DNA of 64,000 nt from Streptomyces dysideae (GCF_001514305.1 NZ_KQ949102.1:80256-144255); one strand, 5' to 3'. Positions 36,358-45,557 are shown, counted from the first letter of the stretch. Numbers and translations: made by a program. The notes: a model not told the origin generated them from the sequence alone.

Positions 36358-38626
36358 ATGAACAGCCGGGAGAAAAAGGGAAGTTGGGGGTTCGACATGG
36401 GCAAGGGCGCGCAGAGCATGCCTCTTGAGGTGCAGCACCTCAAGAGGGCGCTGCTGCGGGAGTTCCAGGACCGGATCTCCATGGAGGACTTCGAGCAGAG
36501 GGACCCCACAGAACGCGAGACGGCCCTGTTGTCGAGGCCAGTGTCCGCGAAGGCCGCCCGTATCCTCGCGGACTGCACCTCGGACGAGGCGGCGGCGTGG
36601 GTGATCGACGGCTGGGACGACTTCGGTATCGACTGCGTCGCGTTCTCCGCCTCGGGATCCGAACTCTGGCTGATCCAGGCCAAGTGGAAGGACACGGGGA
36701 CGGCCGGCTTCGACGACGGAGGCGGCACTCAAGCTGGTACACGGACTGAAGAAGCTCGAACAACCGCGACCTCGACCACTTCAACGAGCGGCTGCAGCTG
36801 CTCGCGGATCGCGTGCACGGCGTCCTCCGGCTCCCTACCTGCAAGGTGAACCTCGTCGTCGCGCTCATGGGGGACGGCCGTCTCTCCGTGGAGACCCGCA
36901 ACATCCTGGACGAGGCGGCCAACGAGTTCGGCGGACGCGGCCGGAGCGTGGAGTACAGGGTCCTGGACCAGAGGGACTTCCACCGGGCGATTCAGGAGGA
37001 CCTGGAGCCGCAGCCGATCACTCTGAAGGCGACCATGGACCGGGAGTGGTACAGCCGCGAGACCCCGTGCAAGGCGGTGATCGGAGAGGTCAGCGCCGAC
37101 CAGGTGGCCCGTTGGTACGGCGGCCGGAGCGATGGCGAGGATCACGACAAGGGACACGGCGAGCGTCTCTACGACCGCAACGTCCGCAAGTCGCTGGGGC
37201 TCACCGGAGTCAACCAGACCATGGTGGAGTCGATGCTGGGGGACCCGGAAGGGTTCCTCTACCGCCACAACGGCATCACGGTGCAGTGCGACAGGGTCGA
37301 GCAGGAGTACCACGCCAAGTGAGCGGTCGGCCAGCCCACCACCCTCACCCTGCACAACGCCAGCGTGGTCAACGGCGCCCAGACGGTGTCCTCGGCCTTC
37401 CGGGCGTACGAGAGGGACCCCGAGGTCGTCGCGGAGGCGTACGTCCTCGTACGGATCATCTGCCTGGAGGGGGCCCCGGAGGGCTTCGGGTGATCCATCA
37501 CCAAGGCCACCAACACGCAGAACCACATGGAGCGCCGGGACTTCATCGCCATCGACACCGTCCAGAGCGAGATCCAGAAGGACTTCAGTCTTTCCCTGGA
37601 CAAGGAGTACGTCTTCCGGCGGGGCGAGCTGGACCCGGCGCCCGAGTCCGGCTGCTCGGTGACGGAGGCGGCGACGGCCCTGGCCTGTATGCACCGGGAC
37701 TCTTCGCTCGCGGTGCGGGTCAAGGGTTCCACGCACGCGCTGTGGGAGGAGGGGCCGGGTGGTGCGTACACCCTGCTGTTCGGTCAGCAGCCGTCCGCCC
37801 AGCAGATCTGGCGCGCGGTGCAGGTGTTCCGGCTGGTGCGGTACCAACTGACGGAACTGCGGGCGAAGTTCACCGGGCGCCCGGCCGCCGTCGTGGACAG
37901 CGGCGGCCTGCTGGTCGCCCATCTGGTGTTCCAGCGTATCGGCAGGGACAAGTTCGACGAGCCGGACGACGAGTGGGCGGCGGTGCTCGCCGGGGTGCCC
38001 GGTCAGGTCAGTGCCGTACTCTTGTGCTCATCACCATGGTCGACACCCTTTTCACCAGCAAGAGTTACGTGACCAGCACCTTCGCCAACGAGGAGCGCTG
38101 CGCGCGGCTGGTCGCCGCGGTCCTCGGGGTCCTCGAACGCGGCACCGGTCCGGACTCCCCGATGAACCTCAAGGCCCTCATGGAGGGGACGGGGCCGAAG
38201 CGGCAGCGGCGCCTCGTCCACGCTCCCAGCACCGTGGAGGAACTGGCCATCGGCGCCTGGCTCGACGAGGACCCCCGCCGTCGCAGGGCGACGTGGGTGA
38301 ACGACCGAAGGACCCCCATCCTCTGGGAGGCCGACGGCAAGCGGTACTCGCCGACGGGACTGGTCGCCCAGATGCCGGGCGACGGGACGTTGGTGGGTCT
38401 TCGAACTTGAGCGGTGCGCCCCTGTTGGTCGGCGTCCGCCCCCAGGGCCCTCGTAAGCCGGGGATGTGACACTCCCGCGGAAACTGTCACATCCTCGCGG
38501 CTTACCAGTCGGCGCCCGGCGTCCGCGCACCGCTCAACTTCGAAGACCCACGTTGGTGGAGATCGCCGAGCGGCTCTGGCAGGAGATCGCGGACGCGGGG
38601 GAGCCGGGGGAGGAGAGCACGGCGTA
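36358..38626 (+). pseudogene. AIPR abortive-infection protein gene, multiply broken
   Basis: Read across frames, this encodes most of an AIPR (abortive infection phage resistance) protein: GIDCVAFSASGSELWLIQAK, RVHGVLRLPTCKVNLVVAL, FLYRHNGITVQCDRVEQEY, LHNASVVNGAQTVSSAF and KATNTQNHMERRDFIAID. Lesions: two frameshifts between about 36715 and 36780, TGA at 37320 in place of the codon after YHAK, TGA at 37491, a frameshift near 38020, and the 155-bp MITE at 38395. Without the MITE and one target copy the last part continues DGTLVEIAERLWQEIADAG and stops at 38626. AIPR proteins act in abortive infection, often with helicases or methylases. It follows the helicase by 193 bases, suggesting a former two-gene system. 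Confidence 0.85.
38395..38549. mobile_element. 155-bp palindromic MITE, copy 2, inserted in the AIPR gene
   Basis: This is a reverse-orientation copy of the element at 19490-19646. It is almost identical apart from a small difference in the hairpin arm (TCCTCGCGGC against TCCCCGGC). The ends are GGGTCTTCGAAC and TTCGAAGACCC. It is flanked by the exact 8-bp target duplication ACGTTGGT (38387-38394 and 38550-38557). Confidence 0.95.
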
Positions 38627-38679
38627 GCGTCCGGGACGGCCTGCCCGCCGTCGAGCGGCGGGCAGGACACTCTCGTGGG

Positions 38680-38721
38680 CCGCCTGCCGCCTGCCGCCTG
38701 CCGCCTGCCGCCTGCCGCCTG
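38680..38721. repeat. Six tandem copies of the heptamer CCGCCTG
   Basis: CCGCCTG is repeated six times without a mismatch over 42 bases, followed by a degenerate CCACCTC. It lies between the AIPR pseudogene and the DUF6879 remnant. No coding role is seen. Confidence 0.95.
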
Positions 38722-38812
38722 CCACCTCCGACGGCCCGGTGGGCCGCACTCCGTGCCGGTGTCCGAGGGCGCCGGAGCGGTGCCGCCGAACACGGGGAGC
38801 TCGGCGCTCGGC

Positions 38813-39142
38813 TCAGTGGGCGGCTGTGGGCGGGGCGAGAGGAGCGATCTCCCTGTCGAAGAAGCTGTGGAAGTCCTCCCCGCGCTCGTACAGCGCGTCG
38901 AATCCGGCCGACGTTTCCCGGATCAGTGCGCGGTCGGCGAAGCGGTTGGCTCCCGTCGCGTTTCCGTCGTCGTCGTAGCACACCTCGTACATGACGACGT
39001 CTCCGAGGATCACCACCTCCGGAACAGGGCGCTCCTTCTCGATGTCCGAGATCTCGCGGGCATCGAGCACCCGGATGTTGTCGCCCAGCTCCACGCGCAG
39101 GCGTAGAACGAACATCTCCCATTGGACGTAGGCGGCTCGGGC
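38813..39142 (-). pseudogene. 5'-truncated DUF6879-type gene
   Basis: The minus-strand frame from 39142 reads AYVQWEMFVLRLRVELGDNI then VVILGDVVMYEVCYDDDGNA and ends EDFHSFFDREIAPLAPPTAAH. It resembles the second half of actinobacterial DUF6879 proteins, which accompany HTH/DUF397 regulators. A TGA lies just upstream and the first half is missing. An internal ATG at 39115 could give a 100-residue protein, but it has no spaced ribosome site. My family assignment is from memory of the pattern and is moderate. Confidence 0.55.
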
Positions 39143-39165
39143 TCATCGACCAAGGAGCCGATGCC

Positions 39166-40456
39166 TTGTCCCCACAGGACCCCCGGCACATGGTGGGGCT
39201 GACGTGGCAACTGACACTCGACGCGTTCGAGGCACGAGGGCTGCCCGAGGCGACCGCGCTGCTGAGACTGCTGGCCCGTTTCGCGCCCGAACCGTTGCCG
39301 CTGGTTCTGCTCAACCGGCCCGAGATCGACGCCGCGCTGCCTCGCGCACGCTGCGAGGCAGCGCTGAGAGCACTGCTCGACCAGTCGCTGACCGAGCTGG
39401 TCGACGTCGGTGCGCGATGCGCACAGAGCCACGGGGTGCTGCTCGACAGCGTGGCGGCGACTCCGGCCGCATCGGTCCCGGTACTCGACACCACGGCCGT
39501 CCGCCTGCTCGACGCCGCCTTTCCCGCACTCCCCGACGCGGGCCCGCACGATCCGTTGCTCCGGCTGCTCGTTCCCCATGCCCTCGCTCTGCTACGACGC
39601 GTCGACGACCCGCCGACCTCGGCGGACGCGCTGGCCGTGGCGACCCGGCTGGCCGTCGCCCTGCACCGCACCGGAGACTACGTCTCCGCCTGGGAGACCG
39701 CCCGAGCCGCAGCGGACATCGGTTAGCGGCAACTCGGCACGGAGCACCGGTCCGTACTGGCCGCCCGTTCCAGGGCGGGCCGCGCGCTCTTCCGCTTGGG
39801 CAGATACGCCGAGGCCGAGGCGCTGCTTGAGCGCGTCCGAGCGGCTCAGGACCGCCTGTTCGGGGCCGACGATCCCGACACCCTGGACAGCGCTCATGGC
39901 CTTCAGCTCGTGCTGGGGAATCTCGGCAGACGGGACGACGCACTCGCGCTCCTCCGGTCCGTGGTCGTCGGCCGAGGCAGGGCGCTGGGCCCCGCGCACC
40001 CTTTGACCCTGCGCTCCCGCTCCAGCCTGCTGGTCCTGCTGTCCGCCTCCGAGGTCGTAGCAGAAGAAGACGGCGCACTGCCTGACCTTCCCTCGGAATG
40101 CGACCGCCTTCTCGGCCCGGATCACACGGTGACCTTGGGCGCCCACCACAACCGCGCCTGGGCGCTGTACCTGTTGGGCCGTTTCGACGAGGCCGGCCAG
40201 GAGATACGGCAGGTCACCGAGGCCTACCGCCGACGCTTCGGCCCCGACTACCCGACCGCGCTCTCGGCCCAGCAGCTCCTCTCCCGAACCCGGGCCGCGC
40301 TCGGCCATGTGGAGGCGGGGGGCAGAGCTGATGACGGATGTCGTGGCCCGACGGGAACACAGCCTGGGGCCCGACCATCCGTTCACGGTTGCCGGCCGGG
40401 AACTGCTGAGCGCGTTCACGTCGGGGCGGTGGCGCCCGCCTGGCGCGGAGGGGTGA
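39166..40456 (+). pseudogene. Decayed TPR/STAND-type regulator gene
   Basis: The frame resembles the C-terminal half of actinobacterial NB-ARC/TPR proteins: LTWQLTLDAFEARGLPEATA, then tetratricopeptide repeats (RALFRLGRYAEAEALLERV, GADDPDTLDSAHGLQLVLGN, AWALYLLGRFDEAGQEIRQV). A TAG at 39724-39726 interrupts it in frame. Near 40320 the coding continues in another frame (ARREHSLGPDHPFTVAGREL) up to 40456. The N-terminal NTPase half is absent. Its 5' end meets the truncated DUF6879 remnant head to head, which marks a deletion junction at about 39145-39165. Confidence 0.75.
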
Positions 40457-40550
40457 CGGGGGCGGGCGACTACGGTCGGGCGTGGGTACGGGTGAGGGTG
40501 GGCGGGCCCTGGGCCGGGCCACGCCTTCAACTTCGCTGCATGGACCCCGC

Positions 40551-40754
40551 TCAGCGCAGGTGCTCGACGAAGGCGGTCCATGCGTGGGGGGAGAACGAGA
40601 GGGCGGGACCTTTGGGGCGTTTGCTGTCACGGACGGGTATGAGGGCGGGAAGGTTGTCGGCGATCTCGACGCACTCGTTGTTGCCGCCGCTGTAGGTACT
40701 GCTGCGCCACTTCGCGCCCGACAGGTCTGGCGGGCTGTGGTGTGCGCGATTCAT
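40551..40754 (-). CDS. DUF397 (BldB-like) small protein
   Basis: A 67-residue protein with the DUF397 signature AKWRSSTYSGGNNECVEIAD, VRDSKRPKGPALSFSPHAW and the final AFVEHLR. DUF397 proteins are small dimeric partners of Scr1/WhiJ-type helix-turn-helix proteins and include BldB of S. coelicolor. They influence development and antibiotic production and some pairs behave like toxin-antitoxin systems. Its ATG overlaps the stop of the HTH gene (ATGA), which confirms the pair. Confidence 0.93.
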   Translation of the reverse strand: MNRAHHSPPDLSGAKWRSSTYSGGNNECVEIADNLPALIPVRDSKRPKGPALSFSPHAWTAFVEHLR

Positions 40755-41635
40755 GTTCTGTGCTCCTTGGCCCTGCGTCGGATGACGGTGCGGGATTCCA
40801 TCGGAGAGAGTGCGGACGTGCGAGCGGCGTCGAACAGATCTTGGTAACGGGCGACTTCCGTCTCCCGCTCCAGCCAGATGGAGCCGGTCGGGTTGTCCGC
40901 CAGCACCACGTCAAGCGCTGCCTCCTCTGGGAAACCCAGTACGACGTACGGGCCGAACATACTCGCGTGTGCTCCGCGCGAGAACGGCAGAACCTGGATG
41001 GTCACGTGCGGATGCTCGGAGCTGGTCAGAAGGTGCTCCAACTGAGCTTGCATCACCTGGGGGCCGCCGACCTGTTGGAGAAGGACCGCTTCCGACAGCA
41101 CGGCCCACAGACGCAAGGGGGAGTCGCCGACGAGTCGTTCCTGTCGGGCGAGGCGAACCTGGACGAACTTTTCGATCTCGTCGGCCGACTGCCACTGCCG
41201 TGAGGCCACTGTCACGGCACGGATGTAGTCCGGGGTTTGAAGCAGGCCCGGGACCAATTGGGCCTGGAACGTACGGATCTCTCCGGCCATGGCTTCCAGC
41301 GCGATGTAGTCGCGATATGTGTCGGCGAGGACGGAACCGTACTGGTTCCACCACCCCTGCCTGCGACGGCGGTTGGCCTTGCGGGCCAGAGTGCTCAGTC
41401 GCTCACGAAGCTCAGGATCCGCCGCTCCGTAGGCGTGCAGCATCGCGGTCAGGTCTGGGAGCCGTACAGCCACCCGACCGTTCTCGATCCGACTGATCTT
41501 GCCTTTGGTGCAGTCGAGGGCCTCAGCTGCCTGGGCAGTGGTCAGACCGGCGGCCTCTCGCAACCGGCGGAGCTCGACGCCGAGTTGGCGGCCGAGCACA
41601 GTGGACGGGTTCGGGGTGGTGCTCTTCGCAAGCAT
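40751..41635 (-). CDS. Helix-turn-helix regulator with DUF5753 (Scr1/WhiJ-like)
   Basis: A 294-residue protein from ATG 41635 with AAAGG 7 bases upstream. The N-terminal XRE-type HTH is LRRLREAAGLTTAQAAEALD then CTKGKISRIENGR. The C-terminal DUF5753 domain shows WWNQYGSVLADTYRDYIALE, RTFQAQLVPGLLQTPDYIRA, VLSEAVLLQQVGG and YVVLGFPEEAALDVVLADNP. Proteins of this type work with a DUF397 partner, here the overlapping downstream gene, and often with a divergent ATPase, here at 41835. They control local gene sets or developmental genes. Its place next to Uma2 and Wadjet genes makes local control of the island plausible. Confidence 0.93.
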   Translation of the reverse strand: MLAKSTTPNPSTVLGRQLGVELRRLREAAGLTTAQAAEALDCTKGKISRIENGRVAVRLPDLTAMLHAYGAADPELRERLSTLARKANRRRRQGWWNQYGSVLADTYRDYIALEAMAGEIRTFQAQLVPGLLQTPDYIRAVTVASRQWQSADEIEKFVQVRLARQERLVGDSPLRLWAVLSEAVLLQQVGGPQVMQAQLEHLLTSSEHPHVTIQVLPFSRGAHASMFGPYVVLGFPEEAALDVVLADNPTGSIWLERETEVARYQDLFDAARTSALSPMESRTVIRRRAKEHRT

Positions 41636-41834
41636 GCTCACACCTTTAACGGAGCTGTGGAAACGCCGGGGCGGCATTAACTGGAAAGGAGGAAGATTGA
41701 GAGCATCCTAGTTGGCAACGTTGCAGATTCGGATGCTGCGCGTGCATTCTGCTGGCCATGGACATCGGCGTCCCATGGCTCGACTTGCTGTCTCTATGGG
41801 GCTCCGGCCGCGCGTCGACCCTCTGGGGGCTGCC

Positions 41835-42365
41835 ATGGCTGCACCGAACGAAGTCACCTTCCGCCTGCCCCGGTCCCGTCAGAGCGTGCCGAGGTCCCGG
41901 GCCGCCTTACACGCCGTACTCGGCGGCTGGGGCGTAAGCCAAGACGTCCTGGAGTCGGCGGAGTTGGTGCTCTCCGAGCTGGTGACCAACGCGCTGCGCG
42001 TGCCCGTGCCGCGCGACCGGCAGGTGGGCGTACGGATCGCGCGATCGCCGACGGACGGGCTGTTGCGGCTGGAGGTCAGCGACGCGGGCGCGGGCAAACC
42101 CGAGGTTCGGGTCCCCGGTGACGAGGAGACAGGCGGGCGCGGGCTGCTGCTCGTGGAGGCGATGGCTCAACGCTGGGGCGTCGAGGAACGCGCGGGTGGG
42201 ATCGGGAAGACGGTGTGGGCCGAGCTGAAGGCACCGGAAATCGTGGCTGGGCCGGTCGGGAGCGAGCTCGCGGCGGCAGTGGAACGGCCTGGGTGGCGGG
42301 TGAGTGGCGTGACCGGCGAGGCAGGGGACTGGCGGCCAAGATGGTGTCGCCGCTTCCCGAGGTGA
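41835..42365 (+). CDS. RsbW-like ATP-binding protein (HATPase_c_2)
   Basis: About 176 residues from ATG 41835 (MAAPNEVTFRLPRSRQSV). It has the GHKL ATPase pattern of anti-sigma-factor kinases: LVLSELVTNALR (N box), LEVSDAGAGKP (G1 box) and GRGLLLVEAMAQRWGVEER (G2 box). The tail after GKTVWAELKAP is not conserved. Such small ATPases are regularly divergent from WhiJ-like HTH/DUF397 pairs in Streptomyces, as here, and are thought to act as serine kinases or anti-sigma proteins. An upstream start at 41712 is open but the sequence before 41835 is poor. Confidence 0.85.
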   Translation: MAAPNEVTFRLPRSRQSVPRSRAALHAVLGGWGVSQDVLESAELVLSELVTNALRVPVPRDRQVGVRIARSPTDGLLRLEVSDAGAGKPEVRVPGDEETGGRGLLLVEAMAQRWGVEERAGGIGKTVWAELKAPEIVAGPVGSELAAAVERPGWRVSGVTGEAGDWRPRWCRRFPR

Positions 42366-42631
42366 GGCGGACCGGCAGGGGCTCGCTCCGGGAGAAGATC
42401 CACATCTCCGACGACTTCGACGAAATGCCTGAAGAATTACGTCGAGAACCGGAGAAGTGTCCGACGAGAGGGGATGCGGGGCGTGCCGTCCGGCAGGATC
42501 CCGAGTTCGACGATGCGGTGCAGGAAGGACTCGACCTCATCGCCGAGATCAAGAAGGCAACCAGGAATGAGCCGAGCCATCCTGTTCTCCCTCTCCGCCG
42601 TACAGTGAAATCCACGCCGCGTGAGTGTTGA
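42341..42631 (+). CDS. Small antitoxin-like ORF with a TTA codon
   Basis: A 96-residue frame from ATG 42341, overlapping the end of the ATPase gene. The segment RGSLREKIHISDDFDEMPEEL resembles the operator-binding/neutralising part of short antitoxin-type proteins with an ISDDFD motif that precede toxin genes. After codon 33 (TTA, 42437-42439) the sequence loses similarity to anything I know. It may be a remnant whose toxin partner was replaced by the Uma2 gene, or a real Uma2-linked gene. The call is tentative. Confidence 0.4.
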   Translation: MVSPLPEVRRTGRGSLREKIHISDDFDEMPEELRREPEKCPTRGDAGRAVRQDPEFDDAVQEGLDLIAEIKKATRNEPSHPVLPLRRTVKSTPREC

Positions 42632-42678
42632 GACGCTCTCGGCAGAAGCTCCAGCCAGGCAAGGAGAGAGGTGTCACC

Positions 42679-43272
42679 TTGGGCACCCCGGCTCATCACC
42701 CCATTCCCGTCCGTCGTGGGCACCTGCGCGAGGCCGCGGAGAGCATCGAGCAGGCCACGGGCATGAGTGTGGAGATCATCGGGGGAACACTCGTGGTGTC
42801 CCCGGGACCGAGCGGCAGGCACGCCGGGATCATCATCGACCTGCGCGATGCCGTCCGCCCCGGGCTCTCGGCCGCGTACGAGGCGTTCGAGAACGTGTCC
42901 GTCCCGATGCCCGATGATCCGGACGACTACGCGACCCCCGATCTGACCATCGGCCCTCGTACGTTCAAGGACGACGACGGCTGGCTCCTGGACGCCGACG
43001 CGGTCGAACTGGCCGTGGAGGTCATCTCTCCGACCGAGCGGCTCAAGGGCATCGACGAGAAGACCGCGTGGTACGCGGCTGCGGGCGTCGCTCGTCTGCT
43101 GCAGGTCGACCCGCGGACGGGCACGTGGTCGCTGTTCGGCCGGCCCGGGGAAGGCGAGTACCGGAGCGTCGTCCACGGCAAGTACGGCGAAGAGGTGCCG
43201 TTGCCCGCCGAGCTCGGCGGCGATCTGTCCACGTCCGGCCTGGGCCTGTACGGGACGCGACCGGGCCGCTGA
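42679..43272 (+). CDS. Uma2-family restriction-endonuclease-like protein
   Basis: About 197 residues if TTG 42679 is the start, with AAGGAGAGAGG just upstream. GTG 42625 is the alternative. The Uma2/DUF820 PD-(D/E)XK nuclease fold shows MSVEIIGGTLVVSPGPSGRH, DDYATPDLTIGP (catalytic Asp region), ELAVEVISPTERLKGIDEKT (E-x-S...K) and WYAAAGVARLLQVDP. Uma2 genes are often multicopy in Streptomyces and of unknown function, thought to be nuclease or toxin-like. It lies between the antitoxin-like ORF and the Wadjet operon. Confidence 0.88.
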   Translation: MGTPAHHPIPVRRGHLREAAESIEQATGMSVEIIGGTLVVSPGPSGRHAGIIIDLRDAVRPGLSAAYEAFENVSVPMPDDPDDYATPDLTIGPRTFKDDDGWLLDADAVELAVEVISPTERLKGIDEKTAWYAAAGVARLLQVDPRTGTWSLFGRPGEGEYRSVVHGKYGEEVPLPAELGGDLSTSGLGLYGTRPGR

Positions 43273-43516
43273 CCGCAACGTGCTCTCCGCGCGGGACAGC
43301 GGGGAGGGCACGCGGGAGTGAGCAGTCCTTGGCTGCTTCACCGGGGTGATCCGGTGGGAGGGTCGTCGTCGGTCGGACCGAGTCCCTACCGGCGGCGACC
43401 CGCCTTCGCGGTCACTGCCCCGGCAGCGCCTCCGCGACCTGGCGGAAGTGGGCGGCGGCCTCGTCGAGACGGTCCGCCACGTCGGAGGCGATCCGGGCGG
43501 ACCGTGGCGGCCGTGC

Positions 43517-43804
43517 TCACGGCTTGCAGATGTCCACCGCCCAGACTCCCGTGCCGTCGTACGCCTCCGGGGTCGCGGTCAGTACCTGGCCTTCGCCCTG
43601 GCCGGCCGCCGACGCGTAGACCGCGTGCGCGTGCCGCCAGTCGACGCCCGCGGCGGTCGCCTGTTCCGCGGCGGCGGCACCCGCGAAGTCGAGGGGCAGG
43701 AACTCCAGGCCGGGAAGCGCCCCGGTGTGCGCCACCGCACCAGGAAGCCCCATGCCTGCCGCGAACAGACACAACGCGGGGACGGGAACCAGTGCGCCCC
43801 GCAC
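43517..43804 (-). CDS. Possible small secreted protein
   Basis: A 95-residue frame from GTG 43804 begins VRGALVPVPALCLFAAGMGL and then GAVAHTG, which looks like a signal peptide. It ends YDGTGVWAVDICKP. No ribosome site precedes the GTG, and its upstream region overlaps the leader of the Wadjet operon on the other strand. The protein is not recognised. It may be a spurious frame. Confidence 0.3.
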   Translation of the reverse strand: MRGALVPVPALCLFAAGMGLPGAVAHTGALPGLEFLPLDFAGAAAAEQATAAGVDWRHAHAVYASAAGQGEGQVLTATPEAYDGTGVWAVDICKP

Positions 43805-43958
43805 GGAGTGCGAAACGCGCAAAATAGCACAGGAGGTGCGACCCCGAGAGCCGGTTCCCCGAACCCGTGGGAGTGCGGCAGACTGGTCCGGAGTCCCGGG
43901 CCGCACGGCCGGGGCGAGCGAATACGTGCCCAGCCGTAGCGAGGAAGCCGTCAGACCC

Positions 43959-45557
43959 GTGAGTGACGAGCCCGACGCCCTGGACCCCGCCCCGGACCTC
44001 GGCCTGGTCCCTGCGTCGGGCTCGGACGCCCCGGAGCCTCAGGCTGTGGACCCTGTCGACGATGCCGCGTTCGGTATCGACGCGTTCTCCCTCGACGACC
44101 GGCTGCGGCTGTTCCACTTCGCCGCCGCCGAGAAGCGGCACGAGTACCTGTGGCTGCTGCGGGCCTTCGACCGCGGACGCGCCAACTACCAGGTACTGCT
44201 GCACGCCTCGGACGCGGTGGGACTGCTGGAGCGGCTCGCCGCCGACCATCCCGCCGCGGGCGTTGTCGGCGGGTCGGCCGGTGTGCAGCCGTTGCTCGAC
44301 GCGCTCGCGGAGTGGCAGGTCCTGGACCGGTCGTACGACGGGACGCGCGCCGCGAACCTCGCCGAGTACCGCAACCGGCACTACGTGTACCAGTTCACCC
44401 AGGCCGGATACCGGGCGTACCGGGCCGTGGAGGATGTGCTCGGGGCGAGTCTGGAGGACGCCCAGCTCTCGCGTCTCGTCTTCCCGGACATTCTCGGCGA
44501 CCTGCACGCGCTGGCCGAGGCGAACACCGCGGGCGACGGGGAAGAGGTGTACCGCAAGCTCGGCCGGCTCGACTCGGTGCTGAACGAGATGGCGCAGCGC
44601 GCCGCCCGTTTCTACCTCATGCTGGGCGACCTGGCGCGCACCAACGACACCCGGCCCGAGGTGTTCCTCGCCCACAAGGACACCCTCCTCGCGCACATGC
44701 GGGAGTTCACCGCCGAACTCGGGCGCTACGCACCGCTGTTGGCCGAGGCGGTCGAGAAGGCCGCGGCCACCGGCGTGGACCGCATGATCGAGTACGCGGC
44801 CGAGGCCGACGAGCGGCTCTTCCGCAGCCCCGCCGAGCGCCTGGCGGACTGGCGGCACCGGTGGGACGGCATCGTCCACTGGTTCGCGGAGCGCGAGCAC
44901 AGCGAGACCGAGCGGCTGCAGGACGCCACCGTCACCGCGATCCGCTCCGTCCTCGCCCTGCTGCGCCGGGTCACCGAGGCCCGCCGGGGCGGGGTGAGCC
45001 GGGAGAGTCAACTGCGCCATCTCGCCCAGTGGTTCACCTCCTGCGAGAGCGACGAGGACGCGCACGCCCTGTTCCAGGCGGTCTTCGGGCTCGGCGCGCC
45101 CCGCCACATCGCCGTCCCGTACGCCGACCCCGAGCGGATCCCGTCCCGTACGTCCTGGTGGGAGGCCGAGCCGGTCGAACTCGCCCGCACCCTCGTCCAG
45201 TCCGGCCGCACCCCAGCCCTGCACGGCCCCGGCCGCATCGAACGCGACGACGACCGGCGGGCCCTGCTGCGCGCCGGGCAGATCAAGGAGCAGGCCGAGC
45301 GCCGCGGTGCCGCGAACTCCCTCGCGTCGGACGGCGTGTACGGCCGGACGCTCGACGAGCCGGAGACGCGGGCCCTGCTCGCCCTGCTGGACGTGACGCT
45401 CGCCGCCCGTGTCCCCGCCAGCCGCCGTGTCACCGCCGCCTCCGGCTCCGCCCACGGGGTACGACTCACCCTCACCCCCGCCGAGGGCTTCACCACCGTC
45501 GACACCGTGCGCGGCCGTCTCCATCTCGACGGGCTGCGCCTGGAGGTCACCCCATGA
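43959..45557 (+). CDS. jetA: Wadjet type II JetA (DUF2397, kleisin-like)
   Basis: A 532-residue protein from GTG 43959. In-frame GTG 43926 is the alternative and both ribosome sites are weak. It matches DUF2397/TIGR02677 throughout: FHFAAAEKRHEYLWLLRAFD, QVLDRSYDGTRAANLAEYRN, RKLGRLDSVLNEMAQRAARF, WFAEREHSETERLQDATVTA and FQAVFGLGAPRHIAVPYADP. In Wadjet, JetA is the kleisin-like bridge of a four-part SMC complex that recognises and cuts small circular DNA and so protects against plasmids. It is followed by jetB, jetC and jetD with overlapping ends. Low-complexity residues at the N-terminus may be disordered. Confidence 0.95.
   Translation: MSDEPDALDPAPDLGLVPASGSDAPEPQAVDPVDDAAFGIDAFSLDDRLRLFHFAAAEKRHEYLWLLRAFDRGRANYQVLLHASDAVGLLERLAADHPAAGVVGGSAGVQPLLDALAEWQVLDRSYDGTRAANLAEYRNRHYVYQFTQAGYRAYRAVEDVLGASLEDAQLSRLVFPDILGDLHALAEANTAGDGEEVYRKLGRLDSVLNEMAQRAARFYLMLGDLARTNDTRPEVFLAHKDTLLAHMREFTAELGRYAPLLAEAVEKAAATGVDRMIEYAAEADERLFRSPAERLADWRHRWDGIVHWFAEREHSETERLQDATVTAIRSVLALLRRVTEARRGGVSRESQLRHLAQWFTSCESDEDAHALFQAVFGLGAPRHIAVPYADPERIPSRTSWWEAEPVELARTLVQSGRTPALHGPGRIERDDDRRALLRAGQIKEQAERRGAANSLASDGVYGRTLDEPETRALLALLDVTLAARVPASRRVTAASGSAHGVRLTLTPAEGFTTVDTVRGRLHLDGLRLEVTP

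Noticed and set aside
38395..38549. CRISPR-like or attenuator interpretation of the strong hairpin
   Set aside because: There are no repeat-spacer units. The sequence is a transposable element with inverted ends and target duplications.
38680..38721. CCGCCTG repeats as a CRISPR or iteron set
   Set aside because: The unit is 7 bases without spacers, and no replication initiator gene is nearby.
43386..45524. Long minus-strand open frame opposite jetA
   Set aside because: Composition is a shadow of the DUF2397 gene. Only the small piece at 43517-43804 outside jetA is kept as a doubtful gene.
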